Below are positions 41,874 to 50,722 of a stretch of DNA of 64,000 nucleotides, in pieces. The stretch comes from Mediterraneibacter catenae. Lineage in GTDB: Bacteria; Bacillota; Clostridia; Lachnospirales; Lachnospiraceae. The notes under the pieces were generated by a model. That model searched no databases. It had not been told where the DNA came from and was given only the letters and a program-made list of their open reading frames with translations. The position numbers were made by a program, and so were the translations under genes. The stretch is taken from positions 89,833 to 153,832 of the forward strand of contig NZ_VMSO01000005.1 of assembly GCF_008691045.1 (NCBI RefSeq). The letters are read 5' to 3'. The first letter of the stretch is position 1. Every line of letters starts with the position of its first letter.

Positions 41874-42833
41874 TTATTTTCCCAAGAGAGCCTCAACTTC
41901 CTCCCTCTCCGGCATGGACCGGATCGCGCCTTTCTTCGTCGTCACGATTGCTGCTGCCGCGTTTGCGAATGTGAGCAGTTCGCCTAACTGATCTTCCGTC
42001 AGATCATCAAATCCGTGCTCTACGATATAGTTCAGCGAGCTGCCGCAGAAGGTATCCCCGGCGCCTGTCGTCTCGATCGCCTTAACGGCAAATCCCGGGC
42101 GCTCTACGCATTTTCCTTTATAGTATGCGCGGCTTCCCTCTTTTCCCATCGTGAGAAGGATAAGCGGGATATTATATTTCTCCTGGAGATAGGCGATTCC
42201 CTCGTCATAATCCTCTTTTCCGGATACGAACTGGATCTCGTTGTCAGAGATCTTCAAAATGTCGCACACTCCGAAACCATATTCCATCTGTTCTTTCGCA
42301 AGATCGAGGGATGACCAGAGCGGCGGGCGCAGATTCGGATCAAAGGATACGAGACAGCCGGCGTCCTTTGCAGCCTGCACCGCCTTTTTTGTCGCTGCTC
42401 TCACTCCGTCATGTGTCATGGAGAGCGTACCGAAATGGAGGATTTTTGTCTGCGCGATAAACTCGGGATCTACTTCATCTTCCGTGAGCATCATGTCAGC
42501 TCCCGGGTTACGGTAGAAAGAAAATTCGCGGTCCCCGTCCGGAAATGTATGGACGAACGCCAGTGTTGTATTTACCGTGTCATCGACCATCAGATGAGAT
42601 GCGTCGATTCCCGCATCTGTAATCGTATCTCTCAGCAATGTGCCGAACTGGTCCTTTCCTACTTTACCGAGGAATGCCGTCTTCTTTCCCATTTTATTAA
42701 GGAGAGCCAGTACATTGCACGGCGCTCCGCCCGGGCATGCCTCAAACATATTGTTTCCCTGTTCGCTCTGTCCGTTCATCGTGAAATCGATCAAGAGCTC
42801 GCCAAGGGCGATCACATCATATTTTTTCTCCAT
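41874..42833 (-). CDS. scrK: Fructokinase (PfkB/ribokinase family)
   Basis: This 319-residue protein has the PfkB signatures GGAPCNVLALLNKMGKKTAFLGKVGKDQFG near the N-terminus and AIETTGAGDTFCGSSLNYI at the C-terminus with the catalytic Asp. It phosphorylates fructose with ATP. Fructose would come from sucrose cleaved by the GH13 enzyme 7 kb away. A 33-base gap links it to the upstream GTPase genes, so read-through from them is possible. Other sugars of the family (2-keto-3-deoxygluconate, ribose) are less likely by context. Confidence 0.88.
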   Translation of the reverse strand: MEKKYDVIALGELLIDFTMNGQSEQGNNMFEACPGGAPCNVLALLNKMGKKTAFLGKVGKDQFGTLLRDTITDAGIDASHLMVDDTVNTTLAFVHTFPDGDREFSFYRNPGADMMLTEDEVDPEFIAQTKILHFGTLSMTHDGVRAATKKAVQAAKDAGCLVSFDPNLRPPLWSSLDLAKEQMEYGFGVCDILKISDNEIQFVSGKEDYDEGIAYLQEKYNIPLILLTMGKEGSRAYYKGKCVERPGFAVKAIETTGAGDTFCGSSLNYIVEHGFDDLTEDQLGELLTFANAAAAIVTTKKGAIRSMPEREEVEALLGK

Positions 42834-42866
42834 CTCAGAATACCTCCTGCTGATAATTGATTTACA

Positions 42867-43814
42867 CTAATTAAAGTATACCAGTTCTTCTATCGGGTCT
42901 GCAAGCTCTATATGTTCCGCTTCCAGTACCGGACCTTCTCCGCGGTAGACTGACAGGTTCGCGAAGCGGATTTTTGCCCGGATCTTCACCCACTGCCCGG
43001 GCTTAAGTTTCGGTGCGTAAGCACTTCTGCACACATAACCGAGGAATGATGTATCATCCGCGCAGCATGTCATCGCCATGCGCCCCGCCATAAACACTTT
43101 TGCAGGAAATGATCTGGGCTTGAGCACCTTTGCGGTGTATTCCACTACTTTTCCTTTATATCTGTCCGGATTTTCCATCATATCTACATACCAGATACCG
43201 TAATCCTCTTTTTCAATCTCGATAACCGGGGCTTTCAGATCATAAGGAACTTCATCTTCAAATATATTTTCGATTTCTCCCTGTTCATCCTCAAAGATTA
43301 CTTCTGCCTGCGGGCTTACTACTTTCACACTGCGGCGGTATCCCGCGAGAGGCTTAATATCCTCACAGCGGTTGAAGAGCACCATATCCGCGCCTCTGAC
43401 CATTTCGACAAAGAGAGGCTTCAGATTTGTAAGATACATCTGAAACGTGCTTGCATCTACCGTAGTTATCTTCTGCTCAATACCCCACCCTTCAGGCAGC
43501 TTCAGATTCTCAAAGTCACTTACTTTCCACATGCCGTTGTATTCCACAACTACACGCTCCGGCCCGTGTTTCCTGTTCATTTCCTCAAGCCATTCTTCCG
43601 TCAGGTCTTCCTGGTCTTCGACCTTCTCTATGACAACGCCATACTTGAGCATTTCCATCGGATCATACTCTTCCTCTCCTTCTTCGCAGAGGATCAGCAG
43701 AGTCTTGCCGTCAATCTGGAAATAATCCTGCTCCAGTGTAAAAGTAAGGAACTGTGTCTTTCCACTGTCCAGGAAACCAGTCATAAGATAAACCATAACT
43801 TCCGGTTCATACAT
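42867..43814 (-). CDS. P-loop GTPase fused to a DUF1980-like C-terminal domain
   Basis: This 315-residue protein has two halves. The N-terminal half is a SIMIBI/CobW-like domain with Walker A GFLDSGKT (13-20) and a diverged base-specificity motif FNRCED. It lacks the CxCC metal motif of its neighbour. The C-terminal half (about 205-300) resembles the conserved end of DUF1980/YcgQ proteins: YKGKVVEYTAKVLKP, then MAMTCCADDTSFLGYVC and GQWVKIRAKIRF. DUF1980 proteins pair with a permease and appear in zinc-responsive loci; no permease is seen here. It starts 2 bases after the His-rich CobW gene. A role in metal handling is inferred. Confidence 0.7.
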   Translation of the reverse strand: MYEPEVMVYLMTGFLDSGKTQFLTFTLEQDYFQIDGKTLLILCEEGEEEYDPMEMLKYGVVIEKVEDQEDLTEEWLEEMNRKHGPERVVVEYNGMWKVSDFENLKLPEGWGIEQKITTVDASTFQMYLTNLKPLFVEMVRGADMVLFNRCEDIKPLAGYRRSVKVVSPQAEVIFEDEQGEIENIFEDEVPYDLKAPVIEIEKEDYGIWYVDMMENPDRYKGKVVEYTAKVLKPRSFPAKVFMAGRMAMTCCADDTSFLGYVCRSAYAPKLKPGQWVKIRAKIRFANLSVYRGEGPVLEAEHIELADPIEELVYFN

Positions 43815-43815
43815 C

Positions 43816-44937
43816 TTAGTTCGCCTCCTGTGCCAGTCCGAATAATGCTGCCAGTTTATCCTCGTTGAGTTCGGCGCCGATCACACAGATCCTGCCCGTG
43901 TATTCCGGTGCTCCTGTACGGACTTCATGCTCCTCGGGAACCATATCGAAATAAATCCACTCGCCGTCAGCTCCTGCCACCATTCCTTTTGCACGCAGGA
44001 CATTTCCGTAACTTTCGTCTGTCTCCAGTTCTTTCAGGATATTGCTGATCTGATCCTTTGTATATGTGTGGATTGTCTCACGTCCCCAGCTTGTAAACAC
44101 ATCATCTGCATGATGATGACCTGCATGGTCGTGATGGTGGTGATGGTCATGATCATGGCCGCAGCATTCGCCGCGATCGTGGTCATGGTGATGATCGTGC
44201 TCTTCATGCTCATGATGATGGTGTTCATGCTCGTGATGATGGTGCTCATGCTCGTGGTCATGGCCGCAGCACTCACCCTCTTCATGGTGATGACCGCACT
44301 CCGGGCAGATGATCTCGTCAAGAAGTTCTTCCTCAAGGGATTTACTGGATTCCATCGTCTCAAGAATCTTTTTCCCCGGAAGCTGCGCGATCGGAGTCGT
44401 GATAAACGGAGCCTTGTCATTGAGCTCCCGCAGCAGAACAACACTCTCTTCGATCTTCTCCGGTTTTGCCTTGTCTGTACGGCTTAAGATGACCGCTCCT
44501 GCATATTCGATCTGGTTGCTGAAGAATTCACCAAAGTTCTTTCTATAGATCCTGCATTTTGTCACATCCACAACTGTTGTGAAGCTGTTGAGCTGTGCAT
44601 CAATCTCCTCCTGGACATCCTGTACTGCCTTGATCACGTCTGAGAGTTTGCCTACGCCGGACGGCTCGATCAGGATACGGTCCGGATGATATGTGTCCAC
44701 TACCTCCCGCAGAGATTTTCCAAAATCTCCCACAAGCGAGCAGCAGATGCATCCTGAGTTCATCTCGCGGATCTCGATGCCGGACTCTTTTAAGAATCCG
44801 CCGTCAATTCCTATCTCACCGAATTCATTTTCGATGAGTACGACCTGCTCTCCTGTAAATGCCTCTGAGAGCAGTTTTTTGATCAGGGTTGTCTTTCCGG
44901 CTCCGAGGAAGCCGGAGATAATATCTATCTTTGTCAT
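43816..44937 (-). CDS. CobW/G3E metallochaperone GTPase with His-rich metal loop
   Basis: This 373-residue protein has Walker A GFLGAGKTTL (about 9-18), the metal motif GCICCSL (Cys 63, 65, 66), EPSGVGKLSDV, a SRTDKAKPE base motif and a C-terminal CobW domain. Between them (about 205-275) is an extreme His/Glu/Asp region with HHHHEHEHHHHEHEEHDHHH-type runs and two ECCGHDH motifs. This fits a zinc (or nickel/cobalt) chaperone or store of the ZNG1/YciC kind. Zur control is plausible, but no operator was identified. It is followed at once by the GTPase-DUF1980 fusion gene. Confidence 0.9.
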   Translation of the reverse strand: MTKIDIISGFLGAGKTTLIKKLLSEAFTGEQVVLIENEFGEIGIDGGFLKESGIEIREMNSGCICCSLVGDFGKSLREVVDTYHPDRILIEPSGVGKLSDVIKAVQDVQEEIDAQLNSFTTVVDVTKCRIYRKNFGEFFSNQIEYAGAVILSRTDKAKPEKIEESVVLLRELNDKAPFITTPIAQLPGKKILETMESSKSLEEELLDEIICPECGHHHEEGECCGHDHEHEHHHHEHEHHHHEHEEHDHHHDHDRGECCGHDHDHHHHHDHAGHHHADDVFTSWGRETIHTYTKDQISNILKELETDESYGNVLRAKGMVAGADGEWIYFDMVPEEHEVRTGAPEYTGRICVIGAELNEDKLAALFGLAQEAN

Positions 44938-44986
44938 TTTCGTTCATCCTCCTTCTCAAACAATGAGATATTTAAGGTCAATTCTG

Positions 44987-45739
44987 TTACTTAAGATCCA
45001 GTTCAACCGGGCAGTGATCCGATCCCATGACATCCGTCAGGATCTTCGCGTCTTCAAGCCGGTCCTTCAGACTTTCTGAAACGCAGAAATAGTCGATGCG
45101 CCACCCTGCGTTTTTGGCACGGGCGCTGAACCGGTAGGACCACCAGGAGTAGATCCCTGTCTGTTCCGGATAGAAATACCGGAATGTATCAATAAAGCCC
45201 GCATCAAGAAGTTCTGTAAACTTCTGTCTCTCCTCGTCGGTAAATCCCGCATTCCGCCGGTTTGTCTTCGGATTCTTCAGGTCTATCTCTCTGTGAGCGA
45301 CGTTCATGTCTCCTGTTACGATAACAGGTTTAGCTTCCTCTAGCTTCTTTAAATAAGCCCGGAAATCATCTTCCCATTTCATGCGGTAATCAAGACGCGC
45401 CAGCTCATTCTGCGAGTTCGGCGTATATACAGTAACAAAATAAAAGTCGTCGAATTCACATGTAATAACACGGCCTTCCTGATCATGTTCCTCGATGCCA
45501 ATGCCGTACGTCACGCTGAGCGGCTCTTTCTTCGTGAATACCGCAGTTCCGGAATATCCCTTCCGCACAGCATAATTCCAGTACTGGTGATATCCCGGCA
45601 GTTCGAGGTCGAGCTGCCCCGCCTGCATCTTTGTCTCCTGGATGCAGAAGATATCGGCGTCCGCCTCTTTAAAAAAGTCAAGAAATCCTTTCTGGACGCA
45701 AGCCCGGATTCCGTTGACATTCCATGATATCAGTTTCAT
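44987..45739 (-). CDS. exoA: Exodeoxyribonuclease III (AP endonuclease)
   Basis: This 250-residue protein begins [19 protein letters not shown], with [48 protein letters not shown] and the C-terminal [11 protein letters not shown]. All are hallmarks of ExoIII-type AP endonucleases. It repairs abasic sites in DNA. The length is typical and the start follows AGGAGGTATGC. Confidence 0.95.
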   Translation of the reverse strand: MKLISWNVNGIRACVQKGFLDFFKEADADIFCIQETKMQAGQLDLELPGYHQYWNYAVRKGYSGTAVFTKKEPLSVTYGIGIEEHDQEGRVITCEFDDFYFVTVYTPNSQNELARLDYRMKWEDDFRAYLKKLEEAKPVIVTGDMNVAHREIDLKNPKTNRRNAGFTDEERQKFTELLDAGFIDTFRYFYPEQTGIYSWWSYRFSARAKNAGWRIDYFCVSESLKDRLEDAKILTDVMGSDHCPVELDLK

Positions 45740-45803
45740 GCATACCTCCTATTACTTTCTGATCTGCACGATACCATACAGCTCACGCTGTTCGCGCAAG
45801 TAA

Positions 45804-45827
45804 GGGCAGATAATCTTTATCTGCCCC
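45804..45827 (-). terminator. Hairpin overlapping the truA stop codon
   Basis: GGGCAGATAA pairs perfectly with TTATCTGCCC around 3 bases. The truA TAA stop is inside the stem. The following TTACTTG is a weak T-tract. Confidence 0.55.
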
Positions 45828-46566
45828 TTTGATCGTAATGTACCTCTCGCAAGAACAAGCCTCTTGCCGGGGCAAGAAATCCTGCCTGTCTTCGGTCTTT
45901 TGTAAGCAGGACCTCTGCCACACTCTCTACCGTGCGCTGGTGCAATCCTGCTTCAAGCAGTGTCCCCGTCAGTATCCGCACCATGTGGTAGAGAAAGCCT
46001 GTCCCTTCATAGCGGATGGTCACACTGCTGCCTTGTCCGCTGACTATTATATCATAAATTGTCCGCTTTGTGGACTTTTCGTCTTTTTTATCCGTATATC
46101 CCGCAAATTCATGGGTTCCTTTGAGTTTCTCCGCCGCTCTTCTCATAATATCAAGATCAAGCTCATGAGGAAAATGAAAGCAGTAACGCCTTTGAAACAC
46201 ATCCGGCTTTGTTCCGGTATCGATCCGGTACTCATAGACCTTGCCGACAGCGCTCTTTCTTGCATGAAACCCGCTTTTCACAAGGTCCGCCTCAAGGATC
46301 CGGATATCTTCCGGAAGAATCCGGTTGATTTCCTCTGTAAAAAAGCTCTCCGACGTTATTCCGCTCAACACTACACTTGCGGTCTGACCCGAAGCATGCA
46401 CTCCTGCATCCGTCCTTCCGGATCCGTCTATTTCCACCGGATACCCGGCCTGCTCTGAAATCACCCGCTCCAGTATTCCCTGTATCGTCCTGTCAGTGTT
46501 TGCCTGGCGCTGCCACCCCTGATATCTTGTCCCGTCATAGGCGATCGTCAATTTATAGGTACGCAT
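45817..46566 (-). CDS. truA: tRNA pseudouridine(38-40) synthase
   Basis: This 249-residue protein has KLTIAYDGTRYQGWQRQ, the catalytic SGRTDAGVHASGQ (about D53) and FLYHMVRILTGTLLEAG. It isomerises uridines 38-40 in the anticodon stem of many tRNAs. It starts 2 bases after the nrdR stop, so the two are co-transcribed. Confidence 0.96.
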   Translation of the reverse strand: MRTYKLTIAYDGTRYQGWQRQANTDRTIQGILERVISEQAGYPVEIDGSGRTDAGVHASGQTASVVLSGITSESFFTEEINRILPEDIRILEADLVKSGFHARKSAVGKVYEYRIDTGTKPDVFQRRYCFHFPHELDLDIMRRAAEKLKGTHEFAGYTDKKDEKSTKRTIYDIIVSGQGSSVTIRYEGTGFLYHMVRILTGTLLEAGLHQRTVESVAEVLLTKDRRQAGFLAPARGLFLREVHYDQRGR

Positions 46567-46568
46567 AA

Positions 46569-47018
46569 CTATTGCAGGAACTTTTTAAGTTCGTCCATGA
46601 ATGTATTCACATCCTTGAACTCTCTGTAAACAGATGCAAAACGAACATACGCCACCGGATCGAGATCTTCCAGTTTCTCCATGACGATCTCACCGATCAC
46701 ACTGCTCGGAATTTCCTTCTCTTCCCGGTTAAAAATCTCCAATTCTACAGCATCTATCGTCTTCTGGATATCTTCCGCCGGAACCGGCCGTTTGTAACAT
46801 GCACTTAAGATTCCCTTTTCTATCTTAGAGCGCTGATACTGCTCACGGTTATTGTCTTTTTTGATCACGATCAGCGGGATTGTCTCCACTTTTTCATAAG
46901 TAGTAAATCTCCTCCCGCACTCGTCACAGGAACGGCGCCGTCTGATTGAACTTTTATCCTCAGCCGGTCTGGAATCTATAACTCTGGTATCCGGATTACC
47001 GCAATATGGACATCTCAT
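46569..47018 (-). CDS. nrdR: Transcriptional repressor NrdR
   Basis: This 149-residue protein has an N-terminal zinc ribbon MRCPYCGNPDTRVIDSR and SCDECGRRFTTYE, then the ATP-cone (VETIPLIVIKKDNNREQYQRSK, PVAYVRFASVYREFKDVNTF). NrdR senses ATP/dATP and represses ribonucleotide reductase genes. Length and motifs are canonical; no NrdR box pair was found nearby. Confidence 0.97.
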   Translation of the reverse strand: MRCPYCGNPDTRVIDSRPAEDKSSIRRRRSCDECGRRFTTYEKVETIPLIVIKKDNNREQYQRSKIEKGILSACYKRPVPAEDIQKTIDAVELEIFNREEKEIPSSVIGEIVMEKLEDLDPVAYVRFASVYREFKDVNTFMDELKKFLQ

Positions 47019-47111
47019 AATATATTCCGCCTTTCTCAGCGCGGCTGCATCTGAAAAAGTCCTGATACCTGCATGCCGCTGCTGTTAATCTGCATACATT
47101 ATACACAATCG

Positions 47112-47366
47112 TCAAAACTTTTGCAAAAACTTTTCCTCCTTAATTTCAACAATCACGATATCCGGTCCGATCTTCCGTATACATGCAAACGGAATCACAT
47201 ATTCACAGTCCGTCCCGAGGAAACCGCAGATTTTACCCGGCCCCGGGATAATAACAGCTTCCACCTCGCCACTGCAGATATTTATCTCCACATCCACGAT
47301 ACAGCCCAGGCGTTTCCCGCTGCAGATATTTACCACTTCTTTGTCCCGAAGTTCACAGAGTCGCAT
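47112..47366 (-). CDS. YlmC/YmxH family PRC-barrel protein
   Basis: This 84-residue protein MRLCELRDKEVVNICSGKRLG..DVEIN matches the YlmC/YmxH PRC-barrel family found near sporulation and cell-wall genes in Firmicutes; the exact role is unknown. The start has a weak ribosome binding site. It is divergent from the DUF3783 gene, with about 137 bases between them. Confidence 0.85.
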   Translation of the reverse strand: MRLCELRDKEVVNICSGKRLGCIVDVEINICSGEVEAVIIPGPGKICGFLGTDCEYVIPFACIRKIGPDIVIVEIKEEKFLQKF

Positions 47367-47503
47367 ACTTCTTCACCACACAGCTCTTTATATGATATTG
47401 TATGCACATTTCCGAAAATATCCACCTTCACTTTTGTGCCTGTATGCTTTACAATAAAGAAAACATAACACCAACATCTTAACAATCAGGAGTGATATAA
47501 ATA

Positions 47504-47878
47504 ATGAAGGAAACAATTCTGCTATTCAATGCACCCGCCAGGGAGGAACTGCTCAAAATCGAGACAGCACTCTTTCCACTTCATATCCGGCTTAGGAAGA
47601 TTAAAAAGGAAGATTACTGCCAGCCGCTTGGCGTCCTCGCCGGAATAAAGGAAATGTCTCCCGCAGAGTCAAAATACGAAGGGCCCGAACTTCCCGGCAC
47701 TATGTTTGTATTCTGCTTCTTAAGCGATAGTCGCCTGAATAAGGTGCTCGCCGCACTCAGGCGATGCGGTGCCGGACCGTTCCCTTATAAAGCAATTCTG
47801 ACACCCACCAACAGCACATGGACTGCACCGGACTGTTTTAAAGAGATCCGCAGGGAGCATGAGGCACTCCACAAATAG
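47504..47878 (+). CDS. DUF3783 protein
   Basis: This 124-residue protein begins MKETILLFNAPAREELLKIE, with PLGVLAGI and a C-terminal FPYKAILTPTNSTWTAPDCFKEIRREH typical of DUF3783. It is soluble, small and of unknown function. The start follows AATCAGGAGTGATATAAATA. The upstream promoter is TTCACT, 17 bases, TACAAT. Confidence 0.78.
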   Translation: MKETILLFNAPAREELLKIETALFPLHIRLRKIKKEDYCQPLGVLAGIKEMSPAESKYEGPELPGTMFVFCFLSDSRLNKVLAALRRCGAGPFPYKAILTPTNSTWTAPDCFKEIRREHEALHK

Positions 47879-47899
47879 TGTCTCGTAACACTGCGGCTC

Positions 47900-47929
47900 T
47901 TGCAATTCCCCCGGTTTCCATATTATAAT
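47900..47929 (+). promoter_or_regulatory. Promoter for the DUF975/PF06541 gene
   Basis: TTGCAA, 18 bases, TATAAT, ending 33 bases before the start codon at 47963. Confidence 0.65.
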
Positions 47930-47962
47930 ATACTATCATTTTATCCGGCGGAGGGATCTGGC

Positions 47963-49543
47963 ATGTGGAAGAGAAAGGTAATTAAAAAGAAAGCAATGGC
48001 GCTCATGAAACAGGGATATTTTCGTATTCTTCCCGTCTGTTTTTTAATTGCCATGCTCACAACAGCATACTCCTTTTCCACAACGTTTCTAAACCTGCAG
48101 ATTTCCTCTGGATCATTGGGCAACGATGCTGCATATGTATCCGGCATTCCCAATTCCGAAGCAGTTTTGGACATGGCAGTACACCTTCTGGAAGGAACTC
48201 CGCTGTCCGGAGCTTTAAACGGGATATTGTACGATTCCCTTTCAATGATCATTGATCTGTTTTCTACCAATATATCCGTATTTTTCAGTTTTATCCGCAC
48301 CGCAAATTATTTCCTGACCGGAGAATTTTCTTCTGCCCTGATCTTTTCTATTGTCAGCATATTGTTTGCACTTTTTTATCAGGTCTTTATCAGTAATATC
48401 CTGCTTATCGGAGAGAAACGCTTTTTTATGGAAAACCGCAATTATCCGCAGACTGCCATCTCCAAAATCTTTTTTCTCTATAAACTCCGCTATCTACGTC
48501 ATCCGGCATGGATAATGTTCTCGCGCACCCTGTTCCAGTCTGTCTGGAATCTCACGATAGTCGGCGGGATCATCAAACATTATGAATACATATTGATCCC
48601 GTATATTCTGGCAGAGAATCCGAAAATCAGCAGAAAAGATGCTTTTTTTCTGTCAAAGCAGCTCATGCGGCGCAACAAACGAAAGTTTTTCCTGCTTGAT
48701 CTGTCTTTCCTCGGATGGCATATCCTGTCCCTGTTTACTCTCGGACTACTGGATCTGCTTTTTGTAAATCCCTATATTACTTCCTGCAGAACCGAACTAT
48801 ATGCCACACTCAGAAGGAATTATGTGTTGTCACGTTCAGCAAAATACGAAGAACTCAACGACTCCTACCTCGAACATGTTCCTTCTGATGACGAACTGCT
48901 CATCATCAAGGCATTATATGACGATTCTCAGGGACCGTATACAAAGATTTCCTACTTTGCCCCCGAGCAGTATCCGGTGTTTCTCTTTTCAGTACAGCCG
49001 CCGTTAAAAGCCGTAAGGTCGCCGTTAAAAGCTGACCGCCGATACGATCTTCTTTCGTATTTGTTTTTGTTTCCGGCATTTTCCATCTTTGGATGGGTAC
49101 TGGAAGCAGTGATTAATCTGATAAACAGAGGCGTAATCCAAAGCCATACACCGCTGTATGGTCCCTGGATTCTGCTATACGGTATTTATGGCATCCTTAT
49201 ACTGTTTCTGTTAAAACGTCTGATCAGGAAACCGGTAGCAGTATTCCTGCTCAATGCACTCCTGTATTCACTGCTTGAATACTTTATTAATCTGGGGACG
49301 GAATTGGCATCCGGAGAAGGACTGCGCAATTACAGTGAGTTTCTCCTCAATCTGGACGGCAAAGTTTATCTAGGCGGCACTATTGCATTTGCATTGATCG
49401 GATGCGCGTTCCTGTATTATCTGGCCCCGCGGTGGGCGGACCGGTATATGAAGCTCGGCCATTCGAAAAGAATCCTTCTCTGCACAGTACTTTATATTTT
49501 GCTAATTGCCGACATTGTCTTTTCTGTATGTATCAGCAGTTGA
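47963..49543 (+). CDS. Membrane protein: DUF975 domain joined to a PF06541-type domain
   Basis: The start is set at ATG 47963 (MWKRKVIKKKAMALMKQGYF) with GGCGGAGGGATCT upstream. The 526-residue polytopic protein has a DUF975-like N-terminal part (about 1-290; KRKVIKKKAMALMKQGYF, ISRKDAFFLSKQLMRRNKRKFFLLDLSFLGW). The C-terminal part (about 375-520; FSIFGWVLEAVINLINRGV, then HTPLYGPWILLYGIYGI and LNALLYSLLEYF) matches the PF06541 membrane family. Both domains often occur as separate clostridial proteins. No transport ATPase is adjacent. Function is unknown. Confidence 0.75.
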   Translation: MWKRKVIKKKAMALMKQGYFRILPVCFLIAMLTTAYSFSTTFLNLQISSGSLGNDAAYVSGIPNSEAVLDMAVHLLEGTPLSGALNGILYDSLSMIIDLFSTNISVFFSFIRTANYFLTGEFSSALIFSIVSILFALFYQVFISNILLIGEKRFFMENRNYPQTAISKIFFLYKLRYLRHPAWIMFSRTLFQSVWNLTIVGGIIKHYEYILIPYILAENPKISRKDAFFLSKQLMRRNKRKFFLLDLSFLGWHILSLFTLGLLDLLFVNPYITSCRTELYATLRRNYVLSRSAKYEELNDSYLEHVPSDDELLIIKALYDDSQGPYTKISYFAPEQYPVFLFSVQPPLKAVRSPLKADRRYDLLSYLFLFPAFSIFGWVLEAVINLINRGVIQSHTPLYGPWILLYGIYGILILFLLKRLIRKPVAVFLLNALLYSLLEYFINLGTELASGEGLRNYSEFLLNLDGKVYLGGTIAFALIGCAFLYYLAPRWADRYMKLGHSKRILLCTVLYILLIADIVFSVCISS

Positions 49544-49642
49544 TTTTTAGCAGAAATGATAGTAAACTTTTCAGTAGATTATCTCTTAATAAGTGAATTA
49601 GAAAAACATGCCGCATATAATATGCGGCGGAATGGAGACATT

Positions 49643-50572
49643 ATGAAAAAACGAGTAGTTTTAGCTTTAGGGCATCGCGCCCTCGGAACCACGCTGCCGG
49701 AGCAGAAGGCAGCTATCGCACGCACTGCAAAATGCATCGCTGACCTGATCGAGGAAGGTTATAAAGTTGCCATTACTCACAGCAATGCTCCCCAGGTGGG
49801 TATGATTCACACAGCTATGAATGAATTTGCAAAAGCTCATCCGGAATACACTGCATGCCCGATGTCCGTCTGCTCTGCCATGAGCCAGGGCTATATCGGA
49901 TATGATCTGCAGAACGGCATCCGTGAGGAACTGCTGAACCGTGGAATCTACCGTACTGTCAGCACGATACTGACACAGGTCATCGTTGACCCGTATGACG
50001 AGGCTTTCTATACACCTACGAAAGTACTCGGCCGCTATATGAATGCGCAGGAAGCCAATGAAGAACGCAGGAAAGGAAACTATGTGATCGAAGAAGCCGG
50101 CAAAGGATTCCGACGTGTCGTATCAGCACCAAATCCGGTAAAAATCGTAGAACTCGACGCTGTCAACGCCCTTCTGGACGCTGACCAGATTGTTATCGCA
50201 GCAGGAGGCGGCGGTATTCCTGTCATGGAACAGGACAATCATCTGAAAGGCGCCAGTGCTGTGATTGAAAAGGATCTCGCCGCCGGAAAGCTTGCCGAAG
50301 GCGTTGATGCAGATATGCTCATCATTCTTACTAATGTTGAGCAGGTATGTATCAATATGGGACAGGAAAATGAGCAGCCGCTCGGAGAGATTACTGTCGA
50401 ACAGGCAAAAGCATATATGGAAGAAGGTCATTTCGGTATCTACAACATGTATCCGAAGTTCCGGGCTGCCGTTGAATTTATCGAGCAGCGTGAAGGCCGC
50501 TGTGCTTACATCACTTCTTTCGACAAAGTAAAAGATGCTTTGAAAGGAAAGACAGGTACTGTTATAAAATAG
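49643..50572 (+). CDS. arcC: Carbamate kinase-like protein with altered glycine loop
   Basis: The start is set at ATG 49643 (MKKRVVLALGHRALG) with AATGGAGACATT upstream; an in-frame start 87 bases earlier lacks support. The 309-residue amino-acid-kinase-fold protein has LTQVIVDPYDEAFYTPTK, KGFRRVVSAPNPVKIVELD, VIAAGGGGIPV and MLIILTNVEQVCINMG. The usual carbamate kinase N-terminal GGNAL is GHRAL here, and HGNGPQVG is HSNAPQVG. It is either a subfamily variant making ATP from carbamoyl phosphate or a related kinase. No arginine deiminase or ornithine transcarbamylase gene is nearby. The gene symbol is provisional. Confidence 0.8.
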   Translation: MKKRVVLALGHRALGTTLPEQKAAIARTAKCIADLIEEGYKVAITHSNAPQVGMIHTAMNEFAKAHPEYTACPMSVCSAMSQGYIGYDLQNGIREELLNRGIYRTVSTILTQVIVDPYDEAFYTPTKVLGRYMNAQEANEERRKGNYVIEEAGKGFRRVVSAPNPVKIVELDAVNALLDADQIVIAAGGGGIPVMEQDNHLKGASAVIEKDLAAGKLAEGVDADMLIILTNVEQVCINMGQENEQPLGEITVEQAKAYMEEGHFGIYNMYPKFRAAVEFIEQREGRCAYITSFDKVKDALKGKTGTVIK

Positions 50573-50586
50573 TCTATATTATTTAC

Positions 50587-50616
50587 AAAAGCCGGTGTAT
50601 ACCGGCTTTTATTTTG
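50587..50616 (+). terminator. Intrinsic terminator after the carbamate kinase gene
   Basis: AAAAGCCGGT pairs with ACCGGCTTTT, followed by ATTTTG. Confidence 0.88.
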
Positions 50617-50722
50617 TATATTTTTATAATTGATTTTTATGAATTCTTGATGTAATATATGCATATACTAGATGTAGTTTTAAAAACCACTTGTAATTAT
50701 AACATCCGGGAGGTGCATATTT

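Noticed and set aside
44100..44290. Dense short repeats resembling a CRISPR or satellite array
   Set aside because: They are His/Glu/Asp codons (CAT, CAC, GAG, GAC) of the metal-binding loop of the CobW protein; there are no spacers of constant length.
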